A stretch of DNA of 64,000 nucleotides from Seohaeicola saemankumensis (GTDB taxonomy: Bacteria; Pseudomonadota; Alphaproteobacteria; Rhodobacterales; Rhodobacteraceae), in assembly GCF_021021435.1 (NCBI RefSeq), contig NZ_JAINWI010000012.1, positions 62,001 to 126,000 of the forward strand, in the 5' to 3' direction. A program made the position numbers and the translations under genes. Shown here one piece after another: positions 7,385 through 17,776 of this stretch. The number at the start of each line of letters is the position of its first letter. Positions within the stretch are counted from its first letter, which is position 1. The notes under the pieces were generated by a model. It saw only the letters and a list, made by a program, of their open reading frames with translations, searched no databases and was not told where the DNA came from.

Positions 7385-9007
7385 ATGATAAAATTTTCTG
7401 ATCTGAAACTCGACCCCAAAGTTCTCAAGGCGATTGAGGATGCAGGGTACGAAAACCCCACCCCTATTCAGGCCGGTGCCATTCCGCCCGCCCTTGAGGG
7501 ACGCGACGTTCTGGGGATCGCCCAGACCGGCACAGGCAAAACCGCCAGCTTTACACTGCCGATGATCACCCTGTTGGCCAAGGGCCGCGCGCGCGCAAGG
7601 ATGCCGCGTTCTCTGGTCCTGTGCCCGACCCGCGAACTGGCCGCACAGGTGGCGGAAAACTTCGACACCTACACCAAGTATCACAAGCTGACCAAGGCGC
7701 TGCTGATCGGTGGCGTATCCTTCAAGGAACAGGACCAGTTGATTGACCGCGGCGTGGACGTGCTGATCGCGACGCCCGGACGCCTGCTGGATCATTTCGA
7801 GCGTGGCAAGCTGCTGCTGACCGGCGTGCAGATCATGGTGGTGGATGAGGCCGACCGTATGCTGGATATGGGGTTCATCCCCGATATCGAGCGGATTTTC
7901 AGTCTGACGCCCTTCACCCGCCAGACGCTGTTCTTCAGCGCAACCATGGCACCCGAAATCGAGCGGATCACCAACACCTTTCTGTCGGCCCCCGAACGGG
8001 TCGAGGTTGCGCGCCAGTCCAGCGCCTCGGCCACGATCACGCAGGGTGTGGTCATGTTCAAAGGCAGCCGCAAAGATCAGGAGGCCAGCGAGAAGCGTCG
8101 CCTTCTGCGGGCGCTGATCGACAATGAGGGCGACAAGTGCCGGAATGCGATCATCTTCTGTAACCGCAAGACGGATGTGGATATCGTGGCGAAGTCGCTG
8201 ACGAAATACGGTTATGACGCGGCCCCGATCCACGGCGATCTGGAACAGTCGCAGCGCACTCGCACGCTGGACGGGTTCCGCGACGGCACGCTGCGCTTCC
8301 TTGTTGCTTCGGATGTGGCGGCACGTGGTCTGGATATCCCGAATGTGAGCCATGTGTTCAACTTTGACGTTCCCAGCCATGCCGAGGATTACGTCCACCG
8401 CATCGGCCGCACCGGTCGCGCAGGCAAGCTGGGCACCACGATCATGCTGTGCACCCCGCGCGACGACAAGAATTTCGCTGATGTGGAACGTCTACTGCAG
8501 ACCGAAATCCCGCGCCTTGCCAACCCTCTGGAAGGCGTGATTACCCCCGCCAGCGATGACGCGGCCGAAAGCGGCGAGCGCAGCACATCCTCGCGTAGCC
8601 GGTCCTCCAGCAGCCGCTCGCGTGGATCACGCAGCCGTTCGGGTGACAAATCTGCGCCCAAGGAAACAACCATGTCCGAGACCGTGGCAGCGGACAGCCC
8701 CCCCAGCGCACCCCCCGAAGCGGCAGTAGCTGAAGCGCCGCGCAGCGAAGCAGCACCGCGTCACGACCGTTCTCGTGATGATCGATCGCGCGAAGACAGG
8801 CCGCGTGAAGACAGGCCGCGCGAAGATCGCCGCAACGAGCCGCGCGCAGACAACCGCACTGACAACCGTTCCGATGATCGGCGTGACCGCACGCGCGGTG
8901 GTCAGGGTCGCGATCAAAACCGCGACAACGGCCCAAAGGTTGTGGGCATGGGCGACCATCTGCCCAGCTTCATCGCGCTCAGCTTTGAAGAGAGGCGCAC
9001 CAGCTAA
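7385..9007 (+). CDS. DEAD-box ATP-dependent RNA helicase (RhlE-like)
   Basis: 540 residues. The two RecA-like helicase domains span about 1-385, with the Q motif (FSDLKLDPKVLKAIEDAGYENPTPIQ), motif I AQTGTGKT, Ia PTRELAAQ, II DEAD, III SAT, IV IIFCNRK, V ARGLDIP and VI HRIGRTGRAG. The tail from about 395 is low-complexity. It starts with Ser-Arg repeats (SSRSRSSSSRSRGSRSRS), then an Ala/Pro/Glu linker, then Arg-Asp-rich repeats (DRSREDRPREDRPRED), a disordered basic RNA-binding extension common in RhlE-type helicases. Likely roles are ribosome assembly, cold adaptation and mRNA turnover, the last fitting the convergent RNase J operon, although that adjacency may be coincidental. The start is ATG 7385 immediately after a potential hairpin. 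A bidirectional terminator follows. Confidence 0.95.
   Translation: MIKFSDLKLDPKVLKAIEDAGYENPTPIQAGAIPPALEGRDVLGIAQTGTGKTASFTLPMITLLAKGRARARMPRSLVLCPTRELAAQVAENFDTYTKYHKLTKALLIGGVSFKEQDQLIDRGVDVLIATPGRLLDHFERGKLLLTGVQIMVVDEADRMLDMGFIPDIERIFSLTPFTRQTLFFSATMAPEIERITNTFLSAPERVEVARQSSASATITQGVVMFKGSRKDQEASEKRRLLRALIDNEGDKCRNAIIFCNRKTDVDIVAKSLTKYGYDAAPIHGDLEQSQRTRTLDGFRDGTLRFLVASDVAARGLDIPNVSHVFNFDVPSHAEDYVHRIGRTGRAGKLGTTIMLCTPRDDKNFADVERLLQTEIPRLANPLEGVITPASDDAAESGERSTSSRSRSSSSRSRGSRSRSGDKSAPKETTMSETVAADSPPSAPPEAAVAEAPRSEAAPRHDRSRDDRSREDRPREDRPREDRRNEPRADNRTDNRSDDRRDRTRGGQGRDQNRDNGPKVVGMGDHLPSFIALSFEERRTS
8792..8836 (+). repeat. 15-bp tandem repeat in the helicase tail
   Basis: Two near-identical 15-base units (gaagacaggccgcgt at 8792, gaagacaggccgcgc at 8807) and a degenerate third encode EDRPR-EDRPR-EDRRN in the disordered tail. 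Such in-frame repeats can vary in number between strains. Confidence 0.7.
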
Positions 9008-9034
9008 GCGCTGCACATTTCCAGAATAATAGAA

Positions 9035-9063
9035 CCCGCCACAGATCTCTGCGGCGGGTTTTG
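9035..9063. terminator. Intrinsic terminator between the helicase and RNase J genes
   Basis: Stem CCCGCC-A-CAG / CTG-C-GGCGGG with an ATCT loop, followed by TTTTG on the plus strand. It lies between two convergent genes (stops at 9007 and 9085), so it probably ends the helicase transcript and possibly the long nuo-birA-coaX-rnj transcript. Confidence 0.75.
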
Positions 9064-9084
9064 TTCTGCAAAGCCTGAACCGGA

Positions 9085-10758
9085 TCAGGCGCTGAGGCGA
9101 CTGATCACGATGGTCACTTCAGGCTTCTTGCCGATCTCGTCCAAAGCTGTCTGGCGCACGATCTTCTTCAGCGCCTGTTCCAGCTTGTCATCATCGGCCA
9201 AAGTAACCTCGGATGCGCGGTTGATGAACTGCTCAAGATCGGCCTCAAGCAGATCGACCAGCGGCGCACGGGAACGACCCGTTGTCGCCAGCCCCATGAT
9301 CTCGCACCACGGCTCGCCCAAAGGTTCGTTCTCGTCGTCCAGGATCAGTGTCACGGTAACATGCCCGTTCAGCGCCATACGGATGCGGTCGCGCACAACA
9401 CCGTCCAGCGCGCCGACCTGTGCGGTGCCATCCAGATAGGTGCGCCCTGTTTCGACATAGCCCGCCACAGTGGGTTCATTGCCGCTGAGGTTCACCATCA
9501 TCCCGTTCACCGCGAGGATGGACTGGAACCGGTTGCCCTTGGCGATCTTGACCATCTCGCGCAAGTGGCGGTGTTCGCCATGCATCGGGATGACGATCTG
9601 CGGTTTCACCAGCTTTTGCACGTATTCGATATCAGGGCGGTTGGCATGGCCGGACACATGATATTTGCCGGTGCTGTCATCCACCACATCCACGCCCATC
9701 TCGCTGAACTGGTTGATGATGCGGATCACCCCTTTTTCATTGCCGGGGATGGTCTTGGACGAGAACAGGAACAAATCGCCCTCTTTCAGGGTGAGGCCCT
9801 GATACTTGCCATTGGCAAGCTGCGCGCTGGCCGCGCGGCGTTCGCCCTGCGATCCGGTCACCAGAAGCATGACATTCTCGCGCGGCATGGATTTGACATC
9901 CTCAGGGCTGATCACCTTCGGGAAGTCGCTCAGCACACCTGTCTCGACCGAAGCCTCGATCATCCGGCGCATCGCGCGCCCCATCAGGCAGATCGACCGC
10001 CCTGCCCGCTCACCCGCCTCGGCCAGCGTCTTGACGCGGGCGACGTTGCTGGCAAAGGTCGTGGCGACCACCATGCCCTTTTGTCCGCGCACCAGTTCCT
10101 CGATCGCGGGGCCGACACTGGCTTCAGAACGGCCTTCATGCTGGTTGAACACATTGGTGCTGTCGCAGATCAGCGCCTTGACGCCGCCTGCCGACACGTC
10201 GGCCCAGAGATCGGGATCAAAGGGTTCACCGACCTGCGGGCTATGGTCGATCTTGAAATCGCCCGTATGGATCACGCGGCCTTCGGGCATGTCGATCACA
10301 AGAGCCGAGCTTTCTGGGATCGAATGCGAGATCGGCAGGAACCCCACGGTGAAAGGTCCCGCGGTGACGGTCTGGGGCCATTTCGACACGGTGGTGACCA
10401 CCTTGTCGGAATAGCCATATTCCGCCAGTTTGCCGCGCGCGATATTCGAAGTGAAGGCGCGGGCATAGACTTTGGGCTCGCCCAGACGCTCGAACAGATG
10501 CCCGATCGCACCGACATGGTCCTCATGTGCGTGGGTAATGAAAACTGCCTCGATCAGCGTTTTGCGCTCTTCCAGCCATGCGATATCGGCAAGGATCAGA
10601 TCCACGCCGGGCGTTCCGTCCATATCGGGAAAGGCCACGCCGATATCGACGATGATCAGGCGTTCCTTGTCCTTGGGGCCATATCCGTAGACATAGCAAT
10701 TCATACCAATCTCCCCGGCACCGCCGAGGGGAAGGTAGATCAATCTGTCACTGCTCAT
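9085..10758 (-). CDS. rnj: Ribonuclease J
   Basis: 557-residue metallo-beta-lactamase/beta-CASP ribonuclease with 5'-exonuclease and endonuclease activity in mRNA decay and RNA maturation. The metal site HAHEDH is at residues 76-81. It is followed by SHSIPESSAL, HTGDFKIDHSP, the beta-CASP segment (MGRAMRRMIE, LVTGSQGE), SGHANRPD and IPMHGEHRH, all arranged as in RNase J. The length matches alphaproteobacterial RNase J. The start codon overlaps the coaX stop as ATGA, so the two are translationally coupled. It is the last gene of the run nuoA-N, birA, coaX, rnj and is followed by a terminator. Confidence 0.96.
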   Translation of the reverse strand: MSSDRLIYLPLGGAGEIGMNCYVYGYGPKDKERLIIVDIGVAFPDMDGTPGVDLILADIAWLEERKTLIEAVFITHAHEDHVGAIGHLFERLGEPKVYARAFTSNIARGKLAEYGYSDKVVTTVSKWPQTVTAGPFTVGFLPISHSIPESSALVIDMPEGRVIHTGDFKIDHSPQVGEPFDPDLWADVSAGGVKALICDSTNVFNQHEGRSEASVGPAIEELVRGQKGMVVATTFASNVARVKTLAEAGERAGRSICLMGRAMRRMIEASVETGVLSDFPKVISPEDVKSMPRENVMLLVTGSQGERRAASAQLANGKYQGLTLKEGDLFLFSSKTIPGNEKGVIRIINQFSEMGVDVVDDSTGKYHVSGHANRPDIEYVQKLVKPQIVIPMHGEHRHLREMVKIAKGNRFQSILAVNGMMVNLSGNEPTVAGYVETGRTYLDGTAQVGALDGVVRDRIRMALNGHVTVTLILDDENEPLGEPWCEIMGLATTGRSRAPLVDLLEADLEQFINRASEVTLADDDKLEQALKKIVRQTALDEIGKKPEVTIVISRLSA

Positions 10759-11534
10759 AAGTTGTCTTGATCCTTGTTATACTGATGAATGACCGTCAGA
10801 CCGTGAATCGTCAGGGTTTCATCGAATTGGTCCAACAGTGTATCGCCCTGTCCGAACAGCGGGGCCAGTCCGCCCGTCGATATCACGCGCATAGGGCGCT
10901 CGTATTCCGCTTTGATCTGGTCGCAGATGCCGCGCACGAGCCCGACATAGCCCCAGAAAACCCCCGACTGCATGCAGGCCACCGTATTGGTGCCGATCAC
11001 GCGGGCGGGTTTCGTAACATCCACATGCGGCAGTGCTGCTGCGGCCTCGTGCAGGGCTTGCAGCGACAGGTTCACGCCGGGCGCGATCACACCGCCGACA
11101 TAGGCCCCGTCATGGGCGACAACGTCAAAGGTCGTCGCCGTACCGAAATCCACTACGATCAGGTCCCCGCCGTAACGGTCATAGGCCCCCGCCGTATTGA
11201 CCAGACGGTCAGGTCCGACCGCCGTGCCCGCGTCCACCCGCGGCATGGTCGGCAACAGGCATTCCGGTTTGCCCACGACCAGCGGGCGGCTATTGAAATA
11301 GCGGTCGGCCAGAACGCGCAGGTTAAAGACAACGCGCGGCACCGTGCTGCTGATGATGACCGCGTTGATATCCATCGGGATCTTGTGATGGTTCAATAGC
11401 GCGCTCAACCAGACATAATACTGGTCTGCCGTGCGTTGATGTTCCGTCGATGTCCGCAGGGTGCACAGGATATGCGTCCCGTCCCAGATCGAGAATACCG
11501 TGTTGGTATTGCCGCAGTCGATGGCCAGAAGCAT
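10755..11534 (-). CDS. coaX: Type III pantothenate kinase
   Basis: 259 residues. Catalyses ATP-dependent phosphorylation of pantothenate, the first step of CoA synthesis, with a cytoplasmic ASKHA-fold enzyme. Visible are the phosphate-binding N-terminus MLLAIDCGNTNTVFSIWDG, GPDRLVNTAGAYDR, the VVDFGTATTFDVV adenosine-binding strand, GGVIAPGVNLSLQAL and STGGLAPLF. Length is typical of CoaX. AAGGAA lies upstream of ATG 11534. It sits 11 bp downstream of birA and overlaps rnj by 4 bp. The birA-coaX neighbourhood is common in bacteria, where the two are sometimes fused. Confidence 0.96.
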   Translation of the reverse strand: MLLAIDCGNTNTVFSIWDGTHILCTLRTSTEHQRTADQYYVWLSALLNHHKIPMDINAVIISSTVPRVVFNLRVLADRYFNSRPLVVGKPECLLPTMPRVDAGTAVGPDRLVNTAGAYDRYGGDLIVVDFGTATTFDVVAHDGAYVGGVIAPGVNLSLQALHEAAAALPHVDVTKPARVIGTNTVACMQSGVFWGYVGLVRGICDQIKAEYERPMRVISTGGLAPLFGQGDTLLDQFDETLTIHGLTVIHQYNKDQDNL

Positions 11535-11545
11535 GACAACGTTCC

Positions 11546-12307
11546 TTAGAAAAATACGTCAGCGGCCGCGATATGACGCAACCCTTGCGGCGTTGATAGG
11601 ACAAGTTGTCCCTGTTCGTCCACCGTGTCGAAACGGCCCGCAACCTCTTCGGCAGGCAGGCGCGCGGTAATCTGTTCGCCCAGACGCGCCGCCCGCGCCA
11701 GCCATGCGGCACGGATCGGGGCGAAACCATAGGTGGTGAATTGCGCCTCGAAACGGGCATAAGCGGGAGCCAGCAGGTCGAGGAAGTCCGCAGGACTGAC
11801 AAGTGCCCCCGTTTCAGACAAAAGCGATACAGGACGCACGGCCCCCGCTTCGACCTGATCGGCACCCGGCGCCTGCGCCAGATTGACCCCGATCCCGATG
11901 GACAGGGCCGCACCGCGCGGGCCGATGGTCTCCAGCAGCATGCCAGCCACCTTGCCGCCATTCAGCAGCACATCATTGGGCCATTTCAACGCAAAACTGC
12001 CCGCGCGCCCTGTTGCGGCCGCAAACGCCTCGTGCAGCGCCAGCGAGGCCACGAAAGACCGCAAAGCCGCCGATGCAGGGGCAAAGGGGCCATGCAAAAC
12101 CAATGTCGCCGCGAAATTTCCTGCGGGATGGGTCCATGCCCTGCCCCGCCGGCCACGTGCGGCTGTCTGGTTCAGCGCGAGTATCCAGCTTGGCCCTTTC
12201 AGGCCGTCCAAGCGGCGTGCCGCCTCGTTCAGGGTGCTGTCTACCTCTGGCAGAATGATACGGGCTGTCCCTTGGGGCCAGCCCGCCGGAAGCGGTTCAG
12301 TTGACAA
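11546..12307 (-). CDS. birA: Biotin--[acetyl-CoA-carboxylase] ligase, no DNA-binding domain
   Basis: 253 residues. Activates biotin with ATP and attaches it to the biotin carboxyl carrier lysine of carboxylases; in this window the methylcrotonyl-CoA carboxylase alpha subunit (32744-34693) is a plausible client. Motifs: [14 protein letters not shown], the biotinyl-AMP loop [15 protein letters not shown] and [19 protein letters not shown], then a small C-terminal SH3-like domain. The N-terminal winged-helix repressor domain of E. coli BirA is absent, so it should not regulate transcription. No ATG is available before the catalytic domain. The start used is TTG 12307, inside the last codons of nuoN (11-bp overlap) without a clear ribosome site, so the exact start is uncertain. 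Confidence 0.93.
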   Translation of the reverse strand: MSTEPLPAGWPQGTARIILPEVDSTLNEAARRLDGLKGPSWILALNQTAARGRRGRAWTHPAGNFAATLVLHGPFAPASAALRSFVASLALHEAFAAATGRAGSFALKWPNDVLLNGGKVAGMLLETIGPRGAALSIGIGVNLAQAPGADQVEAGAVRPVSLLSETGALVSPADFLDLLAPAYARFEAQFTTYGFAPIRAAWLARAARLGEQITARLPAEEVAGRFDTVDEQGQLVLSTPQGLRHIAAADVFF

Positions 12308-13736
12308 GCGTCGCCGCCGCCGCCGCAGCCGCGCCCTCGATCCCGAACAGGTTGACGACGCCCAGAAGCATCGCCGCCGCCGACGCCATCAGGAAGGCCC
12401 AGAGAACCGGCGATTTACCCCCGTCCAGTTCCTCGCCCTCGTCGCCAAAATACATGTAAAAGACGATCCTGAGATAGTAATAGGCGCCGATCACCGACGC
12501 GATCACGCCTGCGACCGCCAGCCATGCCAGACCGGCATCATAGGCAGCCCGCAGCACGTAGAACTTGCCGAAGAAGCCTACCAGCGGCGGCACACCTGCA
12601 AGGCTGAACAGCAAGATCAGCATAGCCAGCGCACGGCCAGGCTCACGTTTGGCATACATGTTCAGCGCCGCGATATCGGTCACGGGCTGGCCATCTTTCT
12701 CCAGCGACAGGATGAAGGCGAAGGTGCCGACATTCATCGTCACATAGATCGCCATATAGACCAGCATCGCTTGCACACCGAACACTGTGCCCGCCGCCAG
12801 ACCCATCAGCGCATACCCCATATGGGCGATGGACGAGAAGGCCATCAGACGCTTGATATTACGCTGCCCGATCGCGGCAATCGCGCCAAGGAACATCGAC
12901 AGCACCGACAGAAGCGCCAGAATCTGCTGCCAATCCGCCGTCGCCCCGCCAAAAGCGTCATGCAGCACGCGGGCAAAAAGCGCCATCGCCGCCACCTTGG
13001 GCGCGGTCGCAAAGAAGGCGGTCACCGGCGTGGGCGAGCCTTCATAGACGTCCGGCGTCCACATATGGAAGGGCACAGCCGAGATTTTGAAGGCCAGACC
13101 CGACATCACGAAGACCAGACCGAACAGCATGCCCAACGACATCTGCCCCTCACCCGCCGCCGCGATGATGCCCGAGAAAAGGGTGGTGCCCGCATAGCCG
13201 TAAACCAGTGACGCACCATAGAGCAGCAGACCCGAAGACAGCGCGCCGAGGATAAAGTATTTCAGCCCCGCCTCGGTCGATTTCAGGCTGTCACGGCGCA
13301 GGGCCGCGATCACATACAGCGCCAGCGATTGCAGTTCCAACCCCATGTAAAGCGCCATCAGGTCGCCTGCACTGACCATCATCATCATGCCGACCACGCT
13401 CAGCGCGACCAGAACCGGATATTCAAAGCGCAGCAGGCCGCGCCGCTCCATATACTCCTGGCTCATCAGCAGTACTGCCGCCGCCGACAACAGGATCATC
13501 ACCTTGGCAAAGCGCGCGAAAGCGTCGTCATGGAACATGCCGCCAAAGGCCACGTTATTGCCGCCACCGTTCAGCCCGATCCATGCCGCCAATAGCGCAA
13601 AGGCACCCGCCGTCGTCCATGTGAGCAGCGGCGCCATTCTGTCCTTGCCGGTATAGACACCGAACAGCAGCGCCAGCATCGCGTAGAGGGCCAGCAGGAT
13701 TTCCGGCAGGATTATGGTTAGATCAGCCTGGATCAT
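12297..13736 (-). CDS. nuoN: NADH-quinone oxidoreductase subunit N
   Basis: 479-residue polytopic membrane subunit of complex I, one of three antiporter-like proton-pumping subunits. It is almost wholly hydrophobic, with about 14 transmembrane helices. Recognisable parts are the conserved [36 protein letters not shown] helix-turn with the key Glu and Lys, the [26 protein letters not shown] block and [21 protein letters not shown] 13736 follows GGAGCGCTGAGAG, 15 bp after the nuoM stop. Last structural gene of the nuo series; its end overlaps birA. Confidence 0.98.
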   Translation of the reverse strand: MIQADLTIILPEILLALYAMLALLFGVYTGKDRMAPLLTWTTAGAFALLAAWIGLNGGGNNVAFGGMFHDDAFARFAKVMILLSAAAVLLMSQEYMERRGLLRFEYPVLVALSVVGMMMMVSAGDLMALYMGLELQSLALYVIAALRRDSLKSTEAGLKYFILGALSSGLLLYGASLVYGYAGTTLFSGIIAAAGEGQMSLGMLFGLVFVMSGLAFKISAVPFHMWTPDVYEGSPTPVTAFFATAPKVAAMALFARVLHDAFGGATADWQQILALLSVLSMFLGAIAAIGQRNIKRLMAFSSIAHMGYALMGLAAGTVFGVQAMLVYMAIYVTMNVGTFAFILSLEKDGQPVTDIAALNMYAKREPGRALAMLILLFSLAGVPPLVGFFGKFYVLRAAYDAGLAWLAVAGVIASVIGAYYYLRIVFYMYFGDEGEELDGGKSPVLWAFLMASAAAMLLGVVNLFGIEGAAAAAAATLVN

Positions 13737-13751
13737 CTCTCAGCGCTCCGT

Positions 13752-15293
13752 TCAGTTCTGGGCCAACATGCGGAGGGTCGACCCCTCGGCACGGGCAATG
13801 TCATATTCGGCAATCAGCGCCTCGACCGAGGGACCGATGATATCGGTCACCAGCGCGGGGTAGACGCCCAGCAGCAGGGTCATCACCACCAGCGGCGCAA
13901 AGATCGCCTTTTCGCGGCGGGTCATATCGGTAATCGAGCGCAGGCTCTCTTTGATCAGATCGCCCAGCACCACGCGCCGGTAGAGCCACAGCGCATAAGC
14001 CGCTGAAAGGATCACGCCCGATGTCGCCACCAGCGCCACCCATGTATTGACTTGGAAGATACCGACCAGTGTCAGGAATTCGCCCACGAAACCCGATGTT
14101 CCCGGCAGGCCCACATTCGCCATGGTGAAAAACATGAAGATCAGCGCATAGGCGGGCATCCGGTTGACCAGACCGCCATAGGCGTCGATCTCGCGCGTGT
14201 GCATCCGATCATAGATCACGCCCACGCAAAGGAACAACGCTCCCGAGATGAAGCCGTGGCTGATCATCTGGAAGATCGCACCGTCGATGCCTTGCTGGTT
14301 GGCCGCGAAAATCCCCATGGTCACGTAACCCATATGGGCCACGGATGAATAGGCGATCAGCTTTTTCATATCTTCCTGCACCAGCGCCACCAGCGAGGTA
14401 TAGACAATGGCGATAGCCGACATCCACAGCACAAGCGGCGTCATCACATCCGCGCCGACAGGGAACATCGGCAGGCTGAAGCGCAGGAAGCCATAGCCCC
14501 CCATTTTCAGCAGGATCGCCGCCAGCACGACAGAACCCGCAGTCGGGGCCTGCACATGGGCATCGGGCAGCCAAGTATGGACCGGCCACATCGGCATCTT
14601 GACCGCGAAACTGGCAAAGAAGGCCAGAAACAGCAGCGTTTGCAAGCCGCCCACGATCTGCACACCCATAAGGCTGAAGGTCTCGGAACCGAACTCATGG
14701 CGCATCAGCGTCGGAATATCCGTGCTGCCGGCATCCGAATACATCGCCACCATCGCCACCAGCATCAGGACCGAGCCAAGGAAGGTATAGAGGAAGAACT
14801 TGAAGCTGGCATAGATCCGCGCCTTGCCGCCCCAGATGCCGATGATCAGGAACATCGGGATCAGACCTGCCTCGAAGAAAAGGTAGAACAGCACCAGATC
14901 CAGCGCCATGAAGACGCCCAGCATCAGGGTTTCCAGAAGCAGAAACGCAACCATGTATTCCTTGACGCGGGTGTTCACATCCCACGATGCGGCAATCACC
15001 AGCGGCATCATGAAGGTGGTCAGCATCACGAACAGGATACTGATCCCGTCGACACCCATCTTGTAGGTCAGCCCCATAATCCATGTCCGTTCCTCGACGA
15101 ACTGGAAGCCGGTATCGCTGCGGTCGAATTGCAGCAGGATGAACAGCGAGACAAGGAAGGTCACGCTTGTCGCAATCAACGCCAGCCATTTGGCATTGCG
15201 ATGCGCGGCAGCTTCGTCCCCGCGCAGGAAGATGATCAGGATCAGGGCCGCCAGCGCCGGAACGAAGGTGACGATGGAAAGAAGGTTATCCAT
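13752..15293 (-). CDS. nuoM: NADH-quinone oxidoreductase subunit M
   Basis: 513-residue antiporter-like proton-pumping subunit of complex I. It has about 14 transmembrane helices, the [22 protein letters not shown] helix with the conserved Glu, the [41 protein letters not shown] block and [20 protein letters not shown]. An upstream extension of ten residues is open, but ATG 15293 overlaps the nuoL stop by one base (TAATG) and gives the standard N-terminus [17 protein letters not shown], so it is preferred. Confidence 0.98.
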   Translation of the reverse strand: MDNLLSIVTFVPALAALILIIFLRGDEAAAHRNAKWLALIATSVTFLVSLFILLQFDRSDTGFQFVEERTWIMGLTYKMGVDGISILFVMLTTFMMPLVIAASWDVNTRVKEYMVAFLLLETLMLGVFMALDLVLFYLFFEAGLIPMFLIIGIWGGKARIYASFKFFLYTFLGSVLMLVAMVAMYSDAGSTDIPTLMRHEFGSETFSLMGVQIVGGLQTLLFLAFFASFAVKMPMWPVHTWLPDAHVQAPTAGSVVLAAILLKMGGYGFLRFSLPMFPVGADVMTPLVLWMSAIAIVYTSLVALVQEDMKKLIAYSSVAHMGYVTMGIFAANQQGIDGAIFQMISHGFISGALFLCVGVIYDRMHTREIDAYGGLVNRMPAYALIFMFFTMANVGLPGTSGFVGEFLTLVGIFQVNTWVALVATSGVILSAAYALWLYRRVVLGDLIKESLRSITDMTRREKAIFAPLVVMTLLLGVYPALVTDIIGPSVEALIAEYDIARAEGSTLRMLAQN

Positions 15294-17380
15294 TATTCCG
15301 CCCCTCCGGTGAGCGTCATCCACGTGATCAGGACCACGATCCCAATCACCATCGCAAAGGCATAGGTGAAGATATATCCCGACTGCGCGCGGCCCGCGAA
15401 ACGGGTCAGCATCGGAATCAGCCCCATCGCCAGACCGTTGATCGAGCCGTCAATGATATTGCCATCGCCGCGTTTCCAGAAAATGCCGCCTATAGCCCGC
15501 GCGGGGCGCACGAAGATCGCGTCATAAATCTCGTCGAAATACCATTTGTTCAGCAGGAACAGGTAAAGCGGACGCTGCACCTCGGCCAGTTTGCGCGGCA
15601 AGGCGGGGTTCAGGATATAGAACCAAAAGGCCGTAGCCAGACCGATGATCATCGCCACGAAGGGGCTGACCTTGACCCATTTCGGCACTTCATGCGCGTC
15701 GTTCAGAACGGTATTGCCGGGGGCATGGTGAATGGCCCCCTCGCCCGGTGCACCGGTGAAGACATAGTGATGCGTGCCATCGCCAGTGGTTTCGCTATGG
15801 TCGGCATCGGCGGCCTCGGCGCCTTCCTCGGCATGGGCTTCGGCCTCGGCATAGGAGACGCCGAACCATTTGGCGACCGTATCGGTGTGACCGAAGAAGC
15901 TGTTATACCAGATCATCCCAGCAAAGACCGATCCCAGCGCCAGAACGCCCAGCGGGATCAGCATGACCTTGGGGCTTTCATCGGCGTGGTCATGCGTGTG
16001 CTTGTCACCGCGGGGCGCACCGAAAAAGGTCAGGAACATCAGGCGCCAGCTGTAGAAACTGGTCAACAGCGCCGCGATCACCAGCATCCAGAAGGCATAG
16101 CCGCCCGCTGTCCCGGCAAAGGCACTTTCAATCACGGCGTCCTTGGACAGGAAGCCTGCAAAACCGATATATGTCAGCGGGATACCGACGCCGGTGATCG
16201 CCAGCGTACCGATCATCATCGCCCAGAACGTATAGGGGATCTTTTTACGCAAGCCGCCATAGTTCCGCATATCCTGCTCGTGATGCATCGCATGGATCAC
16301 GGAACCCGCGCCAAGAAACAGCATCGCCTTGAAGAAGGCATGCGTGAACAAATGGAACATCGCCACCGAATAGACACCCACACCGGCGGCCACGAACATG
16401 TAGCCAAGCTGCGACATGGTCGAATAGGCGATCACGCGCTTGATGTCGTTCTGCACCAGGCCGATGGTCGCCGCCACGAACGCGGTGCTGGCACCAAGGA
16501 AAGTGACAAACATCATGGCTTCCGGTGCGTATTCCAGAATCGGCGACATGCGGCAGACAAGGAACACGCCTGCGGTCACCATGGTTGCGGCATGGATCAG
16601 CGCCGACACAGGTGTCGGGCCTTCCATCGCGTCGGGCAGCCATGTGTGCAGGAACAGTTGCGCAGATTTGCCCATCGCACCGATGAACAGCAGCATCGCA
16701 ATCAGGTTGGCCGCATTCCACTCGGTCCACAAAAATGCGATCTGCGTTTCGGACAGTTGCGGGCCGGTGGTAAAGATATCATCGAAGCGGATCGAATCCG
16801 TCAGGTAGAAGATCGCGAAAATCCCCAGCAGAAAGCCGAAATCGCCGACACGGTTAACCACGAAAGCCTTGATCGCCGCGGCATTGGCCGATGGCTTGCG
16901 GTAGTAGAACCCGATCAGCAGATAGGATGCGACACCCACACCTTCCCAGCCAAAGAACATTTGCAGCAGGTTATCCGCCGTCACCAGCATCAGCATGGTG
17001 AAGGTAAAGAAGGACAGATAGGCAAAGAAACGCGGCTTGTAGCTTTCGTGCTCTTTCCACTGCGGATCGTGATCCATATAGCCGAAAGAATAGAGGTGCA
17101 CCAAAGCCGAAACCGATGTGATCACGACCAGCATGATCGCGGTCAGACGGTCCAGACGGATCGCCCAGTCGATGCTGAGAGAGCCGCTTTCGACCCAGCG
17201 CAGCAATTCGATCTGTTGGGTGACCCCGTCGAATGTCAGGAAGATGATCCATGACAGGATGGCCGACAGAAACAACAGCCCCGTTGTCACCCACATCGCC
17301 GCCGCTTCGCCGATGATCCGCCAGCCGAAACCCGCGATCAGGGCCCCGATCAGGGGCGCAAACAGAATAATCGTTGCCAT
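15293..17380 (-). CDS. nuoL: NADH-quinone oxidoreductase subunit L
   Basis: 695-residue distal antiporter-like subunit of complex I, carrying the long lateral amphipathic helix at its C-terminus. Conserved blocks: [94 protein letters not shown] and [20 protein letters not shown] hydrophilic stretch rich in Glu, Ala and His (about residues 520-565) lies between the last core helices and the C-terminal lateral helix region. ATG 17380 follows GAGGGTATC, 7 bp from the nuoK stop. Confidence 0.98.
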   Translation of the reverse strand: MATIILFAPLIGALIAGFGWRIIGEAAAMWVTTGLLFLSAILSWIIFLTFDGVTQQIELLRWVESGSLSIDWAIRLDRLTAIMLVVITSVSALVHLYSFGYMDHDPQWKEHESYKPRFFAYLSFFTFTMLMLVTADNLLQMFFGWEGVGVASYLLIGFYYRKPSANAAAIKAFVVNRVGDFGFLLGIFAIFYLTDSIRFDDIFTTGPQLSETQIAFLWTEWNAANLIAMLLFIGAMGKSAQLFLHTWLPDAMEGPTPVSALIHAATMVTAGVFLVCRMSPILEYAPEAMMFVTFLGASTAFVAATIGLVQNDIKRVIAYSTMSQLGYMFVAAGVGVYSVAMFHLFTHAFFKAMLFLGAGSVIHAMHHEQDMRNYGGLRKKIPYTFWAMMIGTLAITGVGIPLTYIGFAGFLSKDAVIESAFAGTAGGYAFWMLVIAALLTSFYSWRLMFLTFFGAPRGDKHTHDHADESPKVMLIPLGVLALGSVFAGMIWYNSFFGHTDTVAKWFGVSYAEAEAHAEEGAEAADADHSETTGDGTHHYVFTGAPGEGAIHHAPGNTVLNDAHEVPKWVKVSPFVAMIIGLATAFWFYILNPALPRKLAEVQRPLYLFLLNKWYFDEIYDAIFVRPARAIGGIFWKRGDGNIIDGSINGLAMGLIPMLTRFAGRAQSGYIFTYAFAMVIGIVVLITWMTLTGGAE

Positions 17381-17387
17381 GATACCC

Positions 17388-17693
17388 TCAGCCCTTCATC
17401 ACGTTGGCGTCTTCGACGGCAATCGTGCCGCGGTTCCGGAAGAAGCAGACAAGGATCGCAAGGCCGATCGCCGCTTCGGCAGCGGCTACGGTCAGCACGA
17501 ACAGCGTGAACACTTGCCCGACCAGATCGCCCAGAAAACTGGAAAATGCGACCAGATTGATATTCACCGCCAGCAACATCAGCTCGATCGACATCAGCAG
17601 GATAATCACGTTCTTCCGGTTCAGGAAGAGACCGAAAATCCCTATGACGAACAGCGCCGCCGCCACCGTCAGATAATGTTCCAAGCCAATCAT
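17388..17693 (-). CDS. nuoK: NADH-quinone oxidoreductase subunit K
   Basis: 101-residue complex I membrane subunit with three transmembrane helices and the two membrane-buried glutamates of NuoK ([21 protein letters not shown] and [19 protein letters not shown]). The frame is open upstream for 48 more codons of Arg/Gly-rich sequence that does not look like protein. ATG 17693 has GAGGGA just upstream and gives the normal length. An 83-bp gap separates it from nuoJ. Confidence 0.98.
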   Translation of the reverse strand: MIGLEHYLTVAAALFVIGIFGLFLNRKNVIILLMSIELMLLAVNINLVAFSSFLGDLVGQVFTLFVLTVAAAEAAIGLAILVCFFRNRGTIAVEDANVMKG

Positions 17694-17716
17694 GTCGTCC
17701 CTCGGTTCTTCGTTTG

Positions 17717-17735
17717 GCCGGGCCTGGCACCCGGC
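17717..17735 (-). other. Hairpin in the nuoJ-nuoK gap
   Basis: GCCGGG and CCCGGC separated by 7 bases, in the longest untranslated gap among nuoJ-N. There is no U-run on the transcribed strand, so it is not an intrinsic terminator; it could be a processing or stability element. Inference from pairing only. Confidence 0.35.
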
Positions 17736-17776
17736 GTGTTTTGGTTTGCCCCTGGCGGGCGGTCGCGGACGGACCC

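Noticed and set aside
6050-8398. A 782-codon minus-strand frame across the second glycosyltransferase and the helicase
   Set aside because: It crosses two well-supported genes, has no recognisable motif, and shows the His/Gln/Arg-rich composition of antisense shadows.
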